From G963677325 sp963677325 (GTDB taxonomy: Bacteria; Bacteroidota; Bacteroidia; Bacteroidales; Prolixibacteraceae), in NCBI GenBank assembly GCA_963677325.2, contig CAXXGM010000013.1, positions 248,001-312,000 of the forward strand: 64,000 bases of DNA, read 5' to 3'. Every line of letters begins with the position of its first letter. The first letter of the stretch is position 1. Made by a program: the position numbers and the translations under genes. The notes beneath the pieces were generated by a model, which saw nothing but the letters and a program-made list of their open reading frames with translations, was not told the DNA's origin and made no database searches. This document shows positions 1-8,365 of the stretch, in pieces.

Positions 1-39
1 GAGGATTGGATTGAATTCTTTATTATCTTTATCCCTTAA
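1..39 (+). CDS. possible C-terminal tail of an upstream gene
   Basis: Frame 1 is open from the window edge to a TAA at 37-39 and would encode a 12-residue hydrophobic tail (EDWIEFFIIFIP). In related genomes the gene before dut is often a polysaccharide flippase, and such a tail would fit, but twelve residues cannot identify a gene. This may be chance. Confidence 0.25.
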   Translation, partial: EDWIEFFIIFIP

Positions 40-74
40 AATTTTAGAAGATTTTTATTTAGAAAAGAATATCA

Positions 75-509
75 ATGAAAATAAAAATTGTCAATACTTC
101 TTCCAATCTTTTACCCTGTTACAGTACGGTGCACTCAGCAGGGATGGACTTGCGCGCCAATCTGAAAGAGGCTGTTTTATTGAAACCACTGGAACGGAAA
201 CTCATCTCCACCGGCTTATTTATTGAATTGCCTGAAGGATATGAAGCTCAGGTACGTCCAAGAAGCGGTCTGGCAATCAACAAGGGAATTACGGTGCTGA
301 ATTCTCCGGGAACCATTGATGCAGATTACCGTGGAGAGATAATGGTCATTCTAATCAACCTTTCTACAGAAGATTTTGTTATTAAAAATGGGGAAAGGAT
401 TGCCCAGATGGTGATCTCTTCCCATGAAAAAGTTGAGTGGGAATCTGCGGCAGAACTGGAAACCACCGAAAGAGGCGATGGTGGTTTTGGACATACCGGA
501 AAACACTGA
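75..509 (+). CDS. dut: deoxyuridine 5'-triphosphate nucleotidohydrolase (dUTPase)
   Basis: Hydrolyses dUTP to dUMP and diphosphate in the cytosol, which keeps uracil out of DNA and supplies dUMP for thymidylate synthesis. The 144-residue protein has the usual length of a trimeric dUTPase and all five family motifs in order: AGMDLRA at 22-28, RPRSGLA at 61-67, GTIDADYRGEI at 79-89 (with the catalytic Asp), GERIAQMV at 106-113 and the mobile C-terminal arm RGDGGFGHTG at 133-142. The ATG at 75 gives the standard beta-strand start. It heads a co-oriented group with a TPR lipoprotein, a DUF4292 protein and an EnvC-like protein, a gene order common in Bacteroidota. Nothing suggests loss of function. 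Confidence 0.97.
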   Translation: MKIKIVNTSSNLLPCYSTVHSAGMDLRANLKEAVLLKPLERKLISTGLFIELPEGYEAQVRPRSGLAINKGITVLNSPGTIDADYRGEIMVILINLSTEDFVIKNGERIAQMVISSHEKVEWESAAELETTERGDGGFGHTGKH

Positions 510-567
510 GAGTGAAAAAACAAATTTATGCAACAGATAAAAGAGATTGATCCGGAGGTAAAATATA

Positions 568-2361
568 ATGAAGTTTAAAGGAAGAATGATCATCAAAATA
601 GTTCCATCTGTTGTTGTATTATTAATTTTCAGTGCAAGCCTTTTTTGTTCCTGCAAAGTTTCAAAACCTATTGCTCAAAATAAGATCTCTGTACCTGAGG
701 ATTCTGCCGCAATCATTCAATCCAATCAGAATCAAAATGAATTTGAATATCTGTTCATTGAAGGTATCAAGCAAAGAACATTAGGCAATCCGGATGAAGC
801 AATAAAAATTTTCTCGAGGTGTCTTGAAATAGATCCCAAGTCCTCTGCCGCTTTATATGAAATGGCTAACATCCATGTATCCAAAGGAGATTTCCAGAGT
901 TCGATGATGATGTGCGAAAAGGCTGTTTCTCTGAACCCCGATAATATCTATTACCATCTTCTGCTGGTTAAAATCTATGTTCAGAATAAGGTTTATGACA
1001 AAGCTTCCAATGAATATGAGGCATTGCTACGACTCTCGCCTGACAGTCAGGAATATAAATTCCAGCAGGCTGCTGTTCTTGCTATGGGAGGGAAAACCGA
1101 TGAAGCCCTGGCTATTTATAACAAACTGGAAGCCTCTCTTGGATTAATTGAACCTATAGCTATCGGAAAACAACAATTGTACCTTCAGCAAGGAAATAAA
1201 AATGCAGCTTACGCTGAAATAGAAGAACTGATTAAGCTAAATCCGGCAGAAACAAAATATTATGGTTTGCTGGCGGATATGTTTCTGACAGATAAAAACA
1301 GGGAGAAAGCCCTGGAGAACTATAACAAAATTCTGAGCATTGATCCGGAGGATGGATTCGTGCACTTGTCTTTGGCTAATTTTTATCTCGAAAGTAAAGA
1401 ATTTTCAAAGGCATTCGACCATATAATACTTGCTTTTAAGAATCCCAATCTGGAACTGGAAACCAAGGCACAAATGTTTATGCTTCTCAGTCAACCCAGT
1501 CCAAATAAATTAAGTGATGAACAACAGCTTCAGCTTATTGATATTTTAATTAAAGCTCATCCGGATGATGAGCGGCCAAGATCTTTGCTTGTGGATTATT
1601 TTCTCGGCAAAAAGCAGACAAAGGATGCGCGTAAGCAGCTTCTGCTAATCCTGGACATGAATAAGGATAATTACATTTACTGGGAAAGGTTGCTTTTGAT
1701 CGATAATGACCTGCAGGATTGGAAAACTCTTTGTGAGGATAGCAACAAGGCCCTTGAATATTTTCCTGATCAGCCGGTTATTTATTTATTGAATTCAGTT
1801 GGTTTGCTGCAATTAAAACAATATGATGCCCTGCTTTCATTGTTGGATTCAGGAGAGGCTCATGCAAAAAACAATCAGAAGATTCTTTCACAACTGAATA
1901 CTTACAGGGGTGAAGCTTATTACAACAAGAAAGATTTTAATGCAGCTTTTAATGCTTTCGAGAAGGGTATTTCACAGGATCCCCAGAATTATATGGCTAT
2001 GAACAACTATGCCTATTATCTTTCATTAAAAGGGGAAAGGTTGGATACTGCGGAAAAATTAAGCGGATCAGTCATCCAGGCTAATCCTGATAATGCGACC
2101 TACCTGGATACTTATGCCTGGGTACTTTTCAGAAAAAAAGATTTTAAACTTGCAAAATTCTATATGGAATCTGCCCTTTCCAAAGTGACGGATGAGAGTG
2201 CTATTTTGATAGAGCATTACGGGGATATCTTGTTTTTCCTTGATGACAAACAGCATGCTCTTGAACAATGGAAGAAATCGCTCGGAATGGGTAATGATTC
2301 CAAGGTACTCAAAGAGAAAATAGCCAAAAAAATCTATATTGAATCCGACGAACCCAAATGA
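568..2361 (+). CDS. tetratricopeptide-repeat lipoprotein
   Basis: A 597-residue exported protein made almost entirely of tetratricopeptide repeats, a protein-binding scaffold with no enzymatic motif. The N terminus is a signal peptide ending in LFCSC; Cys29, preceded by Ser, is the likely lipidated residue, so it should be anchored in the periplasm or at the outer membrane. Degenerate 34-residue TPR units run from about residue 55 to the C terminus (for example GNPDEAIKIFSRCLEIDP and GDFQSSMMMCEKAVSLNPDN). It starts 58 bp after dut and lies 60 bp before a DUF4292 gene. The partner is unknown; conserved linkage to the next two genes suggests a role in envelope assembly, which is inference. Confidence 0.85.
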   Translation: MKFKGRMIIKIVPSVVVLLIFSASLFCSCKVSKPIAQNKISVPEDSAAIIQSNQNQNEFEYLFIEGIKQRTLGNPDEAIKIFSRCLEIDPKSSAALYEMANIHVSKGDFQSSMMMCEKAVSLNPDNIYYHLLLVKIYVQNKVYDKASNEYEALLRLSPDSQEYKFQQAAVLAMGGKTDEALAIYNKLEASLGLIEPIAIGKQQLYLQQGNKNAAYAEIEELIKLNPAETKYYGLLADMFLTDKNREKALENYNKILSIDPEDGFVHLSLANFYLESKEFSKAFDHIILAFKNPNLELETKAQMFMLLSQPSPNKLSDEQQLQLIDILIKAHPDDERPRSLLVDYFLGKKQTKDARKQLLLILDMNKDNYIYWERLLLIDNDLQDWKTLCEDSNKALEYFPDQPVIYLLNSVGLLQLKQYDALLSLLDSGEAHAKNNQKILSQLNTYRGEAYYNKKDFNAAFNAFEKGISQDPQNYMAMNNYAYYLSLKGERLDTAEKLSGSVIQANPDNATYLDTYAWVLFRKKDFKLAKFYMESALSKVTDESAILIEHYGDILFFLDDKQHALEQWKKSLGMGNDSKVLKEKIAKKIYIESDEPK

Positions 2362-2421
2362 TATGTTTTAACCGGATTATATTCTATCTTTGAAGGTTTC
2401 GTTAAACATCATTTTTAATTT

Positions 2422-3324
2422 GTGATCAAGGTGAAACGTTTTTTATTTATATCAATCGGGGTCATCCTCGTTGCATTATTTTTAGCCGGCTGTAAAGCTA
2501 AACAGGTTGCGATGACTCCCAAAAAAATAAGACATCTGAGTGTCGGGAAAGTAACCAGACTAGTGAGAGAGAATTCTCTGGATTATAAAACCCTTTCTGT
2601 AAAAAAGGCCAATCTCTCGATCAACAGCAACGGAAAATCCATATCAGTAAGAGGCTATTATAAAATCAGACAGGATAGCGTGATTCAGATCTCTGCGCAG
2701 AAACTGACGATTCCTGTTGGCAAGTTGGAAATAAATAAGGATTCTTTCCGCATTGTAAATTACCTGGAACAGGAAAATATTTTCGGTTCTTTTGATTATA
2801 TCAGCGACATGCTTGGTATCGATGTTGACTATAGTACCATTCAAGCGATCCTTACAGGTCAGCTTTTTTCTCTCAAACAGGATTTGCGTGAGAATAACTT
2901 CCGTGATTTTGTTTGTGAAGTTGAAAATGATTTTTATAAAATTACTTCCCTTCGGGACCGTAAACTGCGAAAAATAACAAAGAATGAAGATCGGTTTGAA
3001 AGATACCGTAACAGAAAAGAGGAAAATCATCTGATCAAACAGGATATTTACATTGATCCCGACAGTTTTGTTGTTAGAAAAATGGTTTTTGATGATATGG
3101 ATTTCCACAGGGTGCTTAAGCTTGAATTTTCCAATTATGAAAAGGTAAATGATCAATGGTTCCCTTCTTCAATTATTATAGATTACAAGGGAGAAAAGGC
3201 TACCCGCATCTCAATGGATCTTTCAAAGATCAGCATTAATGATGACTCGAATTTTAATTTTAATCTTTCCCCAAAATATAAAAGTAAATATCTTCACACC
3301 TTGCAAGGAGAAACTAATAAATAG
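2422..3324 (+). CDS. DUF4292 family lipoprotein
   Basis: A 300-residue lipoprotein of the DUF4292 family, which is found mainly in Bacteroidota. The signal peptide ends in the lipobox LAGC, with Cys24 as the acylation site. The rest is beta-rich (alternating hydrophobic strands such as KKANLSINSNGKSISVRGYY), resembling the LolA/LolB-like fold proposed for this family; that fold assignment is from family knowledge, not visible here. The start is GTG at 2422; a second GTG at 2431 is possible. A TATCTTTG box at 2385-2392 matches the phylum's -7 element, so this gene may have its own promoter. Biochemical role unknown. Confidence 0.82.
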   Translation: MIKVKRFLFISIGVILVALFLAGCKAKQVAMTPKKIRHLSVGKVTRLVRENSLDYKTLSVKKANLSINSNGKSISVRGYYKIRQDSVIQISAQKLTIPVGKLEINKDSFRIVNYLEQENIFGSFDYISDMLGIDVDYSTIQAILTGQLFSLKQDLRENNFRDFVCEVENDFYKITSLRDRKLRKITKNEDRFERYRNRKEENHLIKQDIYIDPDSFVVRKMVFDDMDFHRVLKLEFSNYEKVNDQWFPSSIIIDYKGEKATRISMDLSKISINDDSNFNFNLSPKYKSKYLHTLQGETNK

Positions 3325-3390
3325 AATGTAACCGGCTTTTATGTCTTCACCTGGACAAACAATACAATTTTTTGTCAATGGAAAGTCATA

Positions 3391-3537
3391 TAAGTAATTG
3401 GAATTAATAATGTCGTATGAGCCATATAGGCTATGGGTGTTTAGGCTAAAGGAGAAAGGGGAATATTATGATCCTTCAGCCTGGAATCTAAACTCCTTCA
3501 GTATAAAAATGCGACATTAAATTCTTGACATTACTTA
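3391..3537. repeat. 147-bp palindromic dispersed repeat, copy A
   Basis: Nearly the same sequence occurs at 61945-62092. The ends are imperfect inverted repeats: the left begins TAAGTAAT and reaches AATGTCG, the right mirrors this as CGACATT ... ATTACTTA. The interior also has self-complementary tracts (GTTTAGG...AAAGG against CCTTCAGCC...CTAAAC), so the whole unit could fold into one long hairpin. No ORF and no clear target-site duplication. It lies just upstream of the EnvC-like gene and probably supplies part of its leader. Confidence 0.8.
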
Positions 3538-3629
3538 ATTCTTTTATTATCTATCAACTTTTGAAGATATTCCATTTATCGAAAAGGAATTATATTTTAT
3601 TTTGCAAAATATCAAACTGCTGGAAAAAG

Positions 3630-4889
3630 ATGTACAGCCTGAAAAAAGATATTAAATATCCTGAGAGATTTAAAGCAGATAAAATTTGGCCTGTATTCTG
3701 TCTTTTTTTCTTTCTCTTTGCTGCCATGTTTTCCAATGGACAGTCATTAAATGAATTACGTCGTCAAAAAGAAAAAACAGCAGAAGAGATCGATTACATC
3801 AACAATCTGTTAAAAGAGACCAATCAGAATGTAAAAGCATCACTTAACCGTTTAAGTGTATTGGAGAAGCAGATCACGTTACAGGACAGGCTCATCAACC
3901 ATATTACAAATGAAATTGATTATATTGACGCTTCCATAAAATCAAGTTCAAACAAAATTGATTCATTAAACCAACAGCTCAACACGGTAAAAAGCAATTA
4001 TGCAAATCTGATCCGCTATGCAAGAAGAAATCAGGATTTCAATAATCAACTTCTTTTTCTTCTTTCAGCTGACAATTTTAATCAGGCTTACAAACGGTTT
4101 GTCTATCTCAGGCAAATAGCAGATTATCGCAGGAAACAGGCTGAACGGATCTCTGAAATCACTAATTCGCTCAACCAACAATTAAATGAATTTAACAGCA
4201 AAAAGGAAGCAAAACAAAATTTGCTCGTTACGAAAATTGACCAGACCCGGAAAATAGAAGAACAAAAGAGTAAACAGAAAGAATACTATTCTGATCTTCA
4301 GCAAAAGGAGAAAGATTTAAAAAAGAAGCTTGAGAGCCAAAGAAAGGCAGAAGCACGTCTCCAGATGGAAATAGAACGTGTGATTGAAGAAGAAGCCCGA
4401 AAAGCGGCAGCCCGAAAAGCGGCCAAAGAACCCAGAGGTGTAGCCATTACAAAAGAAGAGAAGGCCCTTTCCGGAGACTTTTCCTCAAATCGGGGGAACT
4501 TCCCATGGCCAGTTCCAAATGGTTTAATTACAGACCATTTTGGTGAACATCCTCATCCCGTATTGAAATATGTAAAAGTCCGAAATTCCGGTATTGACAT
4601 TACTACTCATTCCAATGAAAAAGCAAGGACCATCTTCAAGGGTGAAGTTTCTAAGGTTATTTCCATTCCGGGAGGGAATCTTGCAGTAATTATCCGTCAT
4701 GGAAATTACCTGACTGTCTATTCCAACCTGGGGGAAGTGTATGTAAAGGCAGGCCAGAAAGTTGAAGGGAAGCAGGAAATAGGGAGAATCTACACTGACG
4801 TGAATGATGACAACAGGACGATACTGAAATTCCAACTCTGGCATGAAAACACCAAGCTCGATCCCGAAGAATGGATTCAAAGAAAATAA
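3630..4889 (+). CDS. envC: EnvC-like murein hydrolase activator (degenerate M23/LytM domain)
   Basis: A periplasmic protein of 419 residues: signal peptide (hydrophobic core KIWPVFCLFFFLFAAMFSNG), long charged coiled coil to about residue 285, then a LytM/M23 domain at the C terminus. The domain lacks the zinc ligands of active M23 peptidases: the HxxxD position reads NSGID, the Tyr-His position reads YSNL, and the HxH position reads LKF. EnvC of E. coli is degenerate in the same way and activates N-acetylmuramoyl amidases, so an activator role in septal cell-wall splitting is most likely. The frame is open back to a TTG at 3525 inside or next to repeat A, but ATG 3630 directly precedes the signal peptide and is preferred. 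Confidence 0.88.
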   Translation: MYSLKKDIKYPERFKADKIWPVFCLFFFLFAAMFSNGQSLNELRRQKEKTAEEIDYINNLLKETNQNVKASLNRLSVLEKQITLQDRLINHITNEIDYIDASIKSSSNKIDSLNQQLNTVKSNYANLIRYARRNQDFNNQLLFLLSADNFNQAYKRFVYLRQIADYRRKQAERISEITNSLNQQLNEFNSKKEAKQNLLVTKIDQTRKIEEQKSKQKEYYSDLQQKEKDLKKKLESQRKAEARLQMEIERVIEEEARKAAARKAAKEPRGVAITKEEKALSGDFSSNRGNFPWPVPNGLITDHFGEHPHPVLKYVKVRNSGIDITTHSNEKARTIFKGEVSKVISIPGGNLAVIIRHGNYLTVYSNLGEVYVKAGQKVEGKQEIGRIYTDVNDDNRTILKFQLWHENTKLDPEEWIQRK

Positions 4890-5167
4890 TTGCCAATATC
4901 GTTTCCTGCCCTCCGGATAGGATAGCAGATCTTAATATCCTGTTCACTCCGCATATTTGATTTCGAACCATTCCGGGGTCCGTGACCTGAATACGGTTAT
5001 ATTGGTTTACAAAACCACAGCGATAAAGAGGCAATCGTCTTTATAGAGATCTCTGCAAAAATACTGAATAAGAAGTGGTTAAAAAAGAGGAATCAAGAGA
5101 TATGAAAAACTTTTTAGTCTTCAGACTACGGTTTACAGCCTGCAGTTCATGGCCTATCACAACATAA

Positions 5168-5405
5168 TAACGTGAGCTCGATCTAAGTAATGGATAAGGT
5201 AATGCTTGATTGTTTGAGCGCTAATGTTGTTTTCGATAACCTAATCTAAAAAAAACACCTCAGTAGATGAAATTGATTTCACCTTTTCACCAACCTCATT
5301 ACCTAATTTAATCAGGTAATAAGGTCAATTTTTCTCTCTCGACCATTTCTACTGAGGTGTTTTTGACAGATTAGGTTATCCATTCCTTAGATCGAACTCA
5401 CGTTA
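5168..5405. mobile_element. 238-bp palindromic MITE-like element
   Basis: The outer ends are near-perfect inverted repeats of about 28 bp: AACGTGAGCTCGATCTAAG at the left is mirrored at 5378-5404 with two mismatches. A second inner pair (ATAACCTAATCT ... AACACCTCAGTAGA) lies at about 5236-5277 and 5342-5378. A 41-bp segment in the left arm breaks the symmetry. ATAA flanks both sides (5164-5167 and 5406-5409), a possible 4-bp target duplication, but the sequence is AT-rich and this may be chance. There is no transposase ORF, so it would be a non-autonomous element or an IS deleted to its ends. Confidence 0.7.
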
Positions 5406-5408
5406 ATA

Positions 5409-5582
5409 AATTTCTATTTTCTACAAAGGAAAATTCAATATAATTTGGCTCTTGCTTCAGAAATGGAAGGGGATATCGATCATGCTATAGAATGGGCCAA
5501 TAAATCATCTCAGACAAAGCACAACCATAATACGAAACATGATCTGGCAGATCTGAATAAAAGAAAAACACTTTTAAAATAA
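5409..5582 (+). pseudogene. C-terminal remnant of a DUF6340-like protein
   Basis: Frame 3 encodes about 57 residues ending at TAA 5580-5582, with NLALASEMEGDIDHAIEWA, which resembles the C-terminal TPR-like helices of DUF6340 lipoproteins (a Bacteroidota family whose C terminus reads NLAxAYExxGDxxxAxxW). There is no start codon and no N-terminal domain; the palindromic element at 5168-5405 abuts it directly. Either the element interrupted the gene or the rest was deleted. Identification rests on a short segment. Confidence 0.5.
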
Positions 5583-5606
5583 CCTGCGGATTGATCAGAT
5601 TTGATT

Positions 5607-6956
5607 TTAATCTGAAATTCTCTGTAAACCGGGAATATTGTTTTTGAAACTATTTAAAAGTAAAATGATGAAAAATACAAGTCCTGCAAGGAAGAATGCA
5701 GCAATTGCCAGTACAGAGTATCTCATATCTCCTGTGAGAGCTTCGATAATCCCAAAGCTGAAAGTCCCGGCTACCGTAGCTAATTTTTCCATTACATCGT
5801 AGAAACTGAAGAAGGAGGTGTGATCGGTTGTGTCAGGTGGAAGCATCTTGGAATAAGTACTACGGGCCAAAGATTGTGAGCCTCCCATTATAATCCCTAT
5901 AAAAGCCGCCGTAATGATAAAACCCTCTGCGCTTGTGATAAAATAAGCTCCTATACAAACAAAAATCCATGCTGTCACAGAAAATATCAGAGCTTTTAAA
6001 TTTCCTGATTTTTCTGAGATTTTTGCAAAAAGCCATGCTCCAAACATTCCCACTAACTGGATCACAAGAATGGTTGGGATCAGCACATCTTCCTTTAATC
6101 CCAATGCTTTTTCCCCAAAAGTAGCTGCCATAAACATCACGGTCAGCAATCCCATTGTCATAAAGAAGAAACCTGATAAATAAAGCAGCAAAGGTCTGGA
6201 TCTGATTACATCCGTAAATACTTTCCTCAGTTCTGCGTATCCGTTCGTGATGACATTCTCACGCTTTGATCTCTTGCGAAATGTATATCTTGGCAATCGT
6301 CGGAAGGTAATCTGAGAAAATCCAACCCACCATAAGAAAACAGTCACAAAAGAAATTCTTGCCGGTAGAGTGCTTCCTTCATGCATGCCAAACAGGGCAG
6401 GTTTCATGATCATCATCAAATTAAATAAAAGCAGAATCACTCCTCCCAAATATCCCAGTGAATAACCCCGGGCACTGATTCTATCCTGATCTTCCGGATC
6501 AGCGATGACCGGAAGAAAGGAATTATAAAAAACAATACTTCCACCGTACCCGATTGTTCCCATACAAAAGGCAATTATTCCGAATTCAATATTGGAACCG
6601 TTAAAGAAATAAAGTAATCCGCAGAATAGGGCTCCTATCCATGTGAAGACCTGCATGAATGTTTTTCTCCTGCCTGTATAATCGGCAAAAGATGAAAAAA
6701 GGGGTGATACGATAGCAACGATAAGGTAAGCAGCCGCAATAGCCCATGAATAAAGGACGGTATTGATAACCGGGTGCCCAAAAAATGTAACCAAAAAACC
6801 ATCTCCCGTTCTTGTGACGGTATTATAATAAATCGGGAAAATGGTGGATGCGATGGTAAGCTGATAAACGGAATTAGACCAATCGTACATCACCCAGCCG
6901 TTAATCACTCTTTTATCCCCTTTTACAATCCTTATCTGTTCCCTTGGTATTCTCAA
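5607..6956 (-). CDS. MFS transporter, UMF1/Atg22-like family
   Basis: A 449-residue integral membrane protein with about 12 hydrophobic segments. The N-terminal GWVMYDWSNSVYQ corresponds to the family signature (x-W-x-x-YDWANSAY) of the UMF1 group, relatives of the yeast vacuolar amino-acid effluxer Atg22. The loop between segments 2 and 3 carries FADYTGRRKTFM, the MFS cytoplasmic motif A. The central cytoplasmic loop (RKRSKRENVI) is short. Substrate unknown; amino acids or peptides are possible by analogy only. A second MFS gene lies 60 bp upstream on the same strand, so the two may be co-transcribed. Confidence 0.88.
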   Translation of the reverse strand: MRIPREQIRIVKGDKRVINGWVMYDWSNSVYQLTIASTIFPIYYNTVTRTGDGFLVTFFGHPVINTVLYSWAIAAAYLIVAIVSPLFSSFADYTGRRKTFMQVFTWIGALFCGLLYFFNGSNIEFGIIAFCMGTIGYGGSIVFYNSFLPVIADPEDQDRISARGYSLGYLGGVILLLFNLMMIMKPALFGMHEGSTLPARISFVTVFLWWVGFSQITFRRLPRYTFRKRSKRENVITNGYAELRKVFTDVIRSRPLLLYLSGFFFMTMGLLTVMFMAATFGEKALGLKEDVLIPTILVIQLVGMFGAWLFAKISEKSGNLKALIFSVTAWIFVCIGAYFITSAEGFIITAAFIGIIMGGSQSLARSTYSKMLPPDTTDHTSFFSFYDVMEKLATVAGTFSFGIIEALTGDMRYSVLAIAAFFLAGLVFFIILLLNSFKNNIPGLQRISD

Positions 6957-7016
6957 GTTTATTAAAAAATTGACTGCTAAAGTACCTAATTTTGGAAAAA
7001 ATGGAAGAAATTTCTT

Positions 7017-8213
7017 CTATTCTTCATTCGTTCCATCCTTTCCCCAAACTGCAAACGCCACCGTTCCGGCTAAACCAAAAGCAGTGGAAGTTAGGAAAGT
7101 GGCTCCGGGACCAATATTTTTCCATAAAAAAGCACCTATTACAGTGCTCCCTGTAACGACCACATCCCGGTAAAAATAGTAGCTCCCGAAAAATAAAGGC
7201 CTGTTCGTTTCCGGGGACAGGTCCATAATAAGGGATTTTCTTGTGGGCTCACCGAATTCTTTCAAACCCCTGATCACGAAGGCCGGTACTAACAATAAAA
7301 AGCTTTTGGAATACCAGAGAACAAGCGGGAACAGGGTGAAAAATAAAAAAGTGATAACAATAAAAGGTTTCTTTCTTTTCCTGTCAGCATACCATGCAAC
7401 GGGGATATAAATCAGCAATGCCACCAACATCTCAATTGCAGTCAATAGACCAAACTGTGAAGCCGAAATATGTGCCCCTCCAGGTTGTTGGATGGCCCAT
7501 ATGGCTATGTAAGCATACGGCATCTGTTCACAATATCGAACCAGAATATCGCTGGTCAGTAACCATTTTAATCCGGATGGAAATTTAAATAAAGAAATAA
7601 ATGCAGCTCTTTCATTTCTTTGTCCATGTGTATCTTTCAGGGTTAACTGCTGAATCAGAGTAGATATAATTCCGAAGAGAAGAGCCAGAACAAAAGAAAT
7701 ACGAATACCGGTTGCTATTCCAAAACGGTCAATCAGAACTCCGCCGATTATCGGACCTAAGGCCATTGGAATCCTGCGAACCAACGAATGCAATGATACC
7801 CCCATCACCTGTTTATTCCCTGGCACCTCACCCCTGATAAGCTCCATCGCGGCAGGAAGTGAGAGGCTCGTCCAGGAAAGGAAAAAGAAAGATCCAATTA
7901 TTACAGCTATCCAGCTTGGAATAAGGATTACAATGATATATCCTGTCATTGCTGCAATATTGAAAAACAACAATGATCTTTTATATCCAAACCTTGCGGT
8001 GGACCAACCTCCCGGCAAAGAGTAAACAGCTGACAGGAATACATCAAGTCCGTTCATCAGGCCCGGAATGAGCAATGATGCTCCAAGTGCAGTAAGATAA
8101 AGGGGCAGAAAACGTTCGGCCATCTTTTCTCCCATTCCCACCAGAATTACCATTAAAAGCAACCCGGCCAGCCCTTTATTTATTCCTAAAAATTGTCTTA
8201 TCCGCTCGATCAT
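7017..8213 (-). CDS. MFS transporter
   Basis: A 398-residue, 12-segment major facilitator. The loop after segment 2 reads ARFGYKRSLL, a motif A variant, and PIIGGVLIDRFG matches the drug-transporter-like motif of segment 5-6. The first residues (MIERIRQFLG) form a short cytoplasmic amphipathic start. Substrate not predictable. A TAAATTTG box on the minus strand at 8218-8225 fits the phylum's -7 consensus but lies only a few bases before the ATG, so a leaderless or near-leaderless transcript would be implied; no -33 element was found. Confidence 0.85.
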   Translation of the reverse strand: MIERIRQFLGINKGLAGLLLMVILVGMGEKMAERFLPLYLTALGASLLIPGLMNGLDVFLSAVYSLPGGWSTARFGYKRSLLFFNIAAMTGYIIVILIPSWIAVIIGSFFFLSWTSLSLPAAMELIRGEVPGNKQVMGVSLHSLVRRIPMALGPIIGGVLIDRFGIATGIRISFVLALLFGIISTLIQQLTLKDTHGQRNERAAFISLFKFPSGLKWLLTSDILVRYCEQMPYAYIAIWAIQQPGGAHISASQFGLLTAIEMLVALLIYIPVAWYADRKRKKPFIVITFLFFTLFPLVLWYSKSFLLLVPAFVIRGLKEFGEPTRKSLIMDLSPETNRPLFFGSYYFYRDVVVTGSTVIGAFLWKNIGPGATFLTSTAFGLAGTVAFAVWGKDGTNEE

Positions 8214-8365
8214 CTTTCAAATTTACTGGAAATATTTCTTTTTTTTGAAACACTTCAGTTCAAAAGTCCTGTTATCCTTGCAGCTTCTTTATTTAACGGA
8301 CACCAATTCCTATAATTATAAAATTCCGGATTGGAAGGGAAATGATATCATTTTATATTTGCCGC

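Noticed and set aside
3525..3629. TTG 3525 as the start of the EnvC-like protein
   Set aside because: It would begin inside the dispersed repeat and place 35 unlikely residues before the signal peptide; ATG 3630 fits better.
5164..5409. ATAA repeats as proof of a target-site duplication for the palindromic element
   Set aside because: Four AT-only bases in AT-rich DNA are weak evidence, so this is kept as a possibility only.
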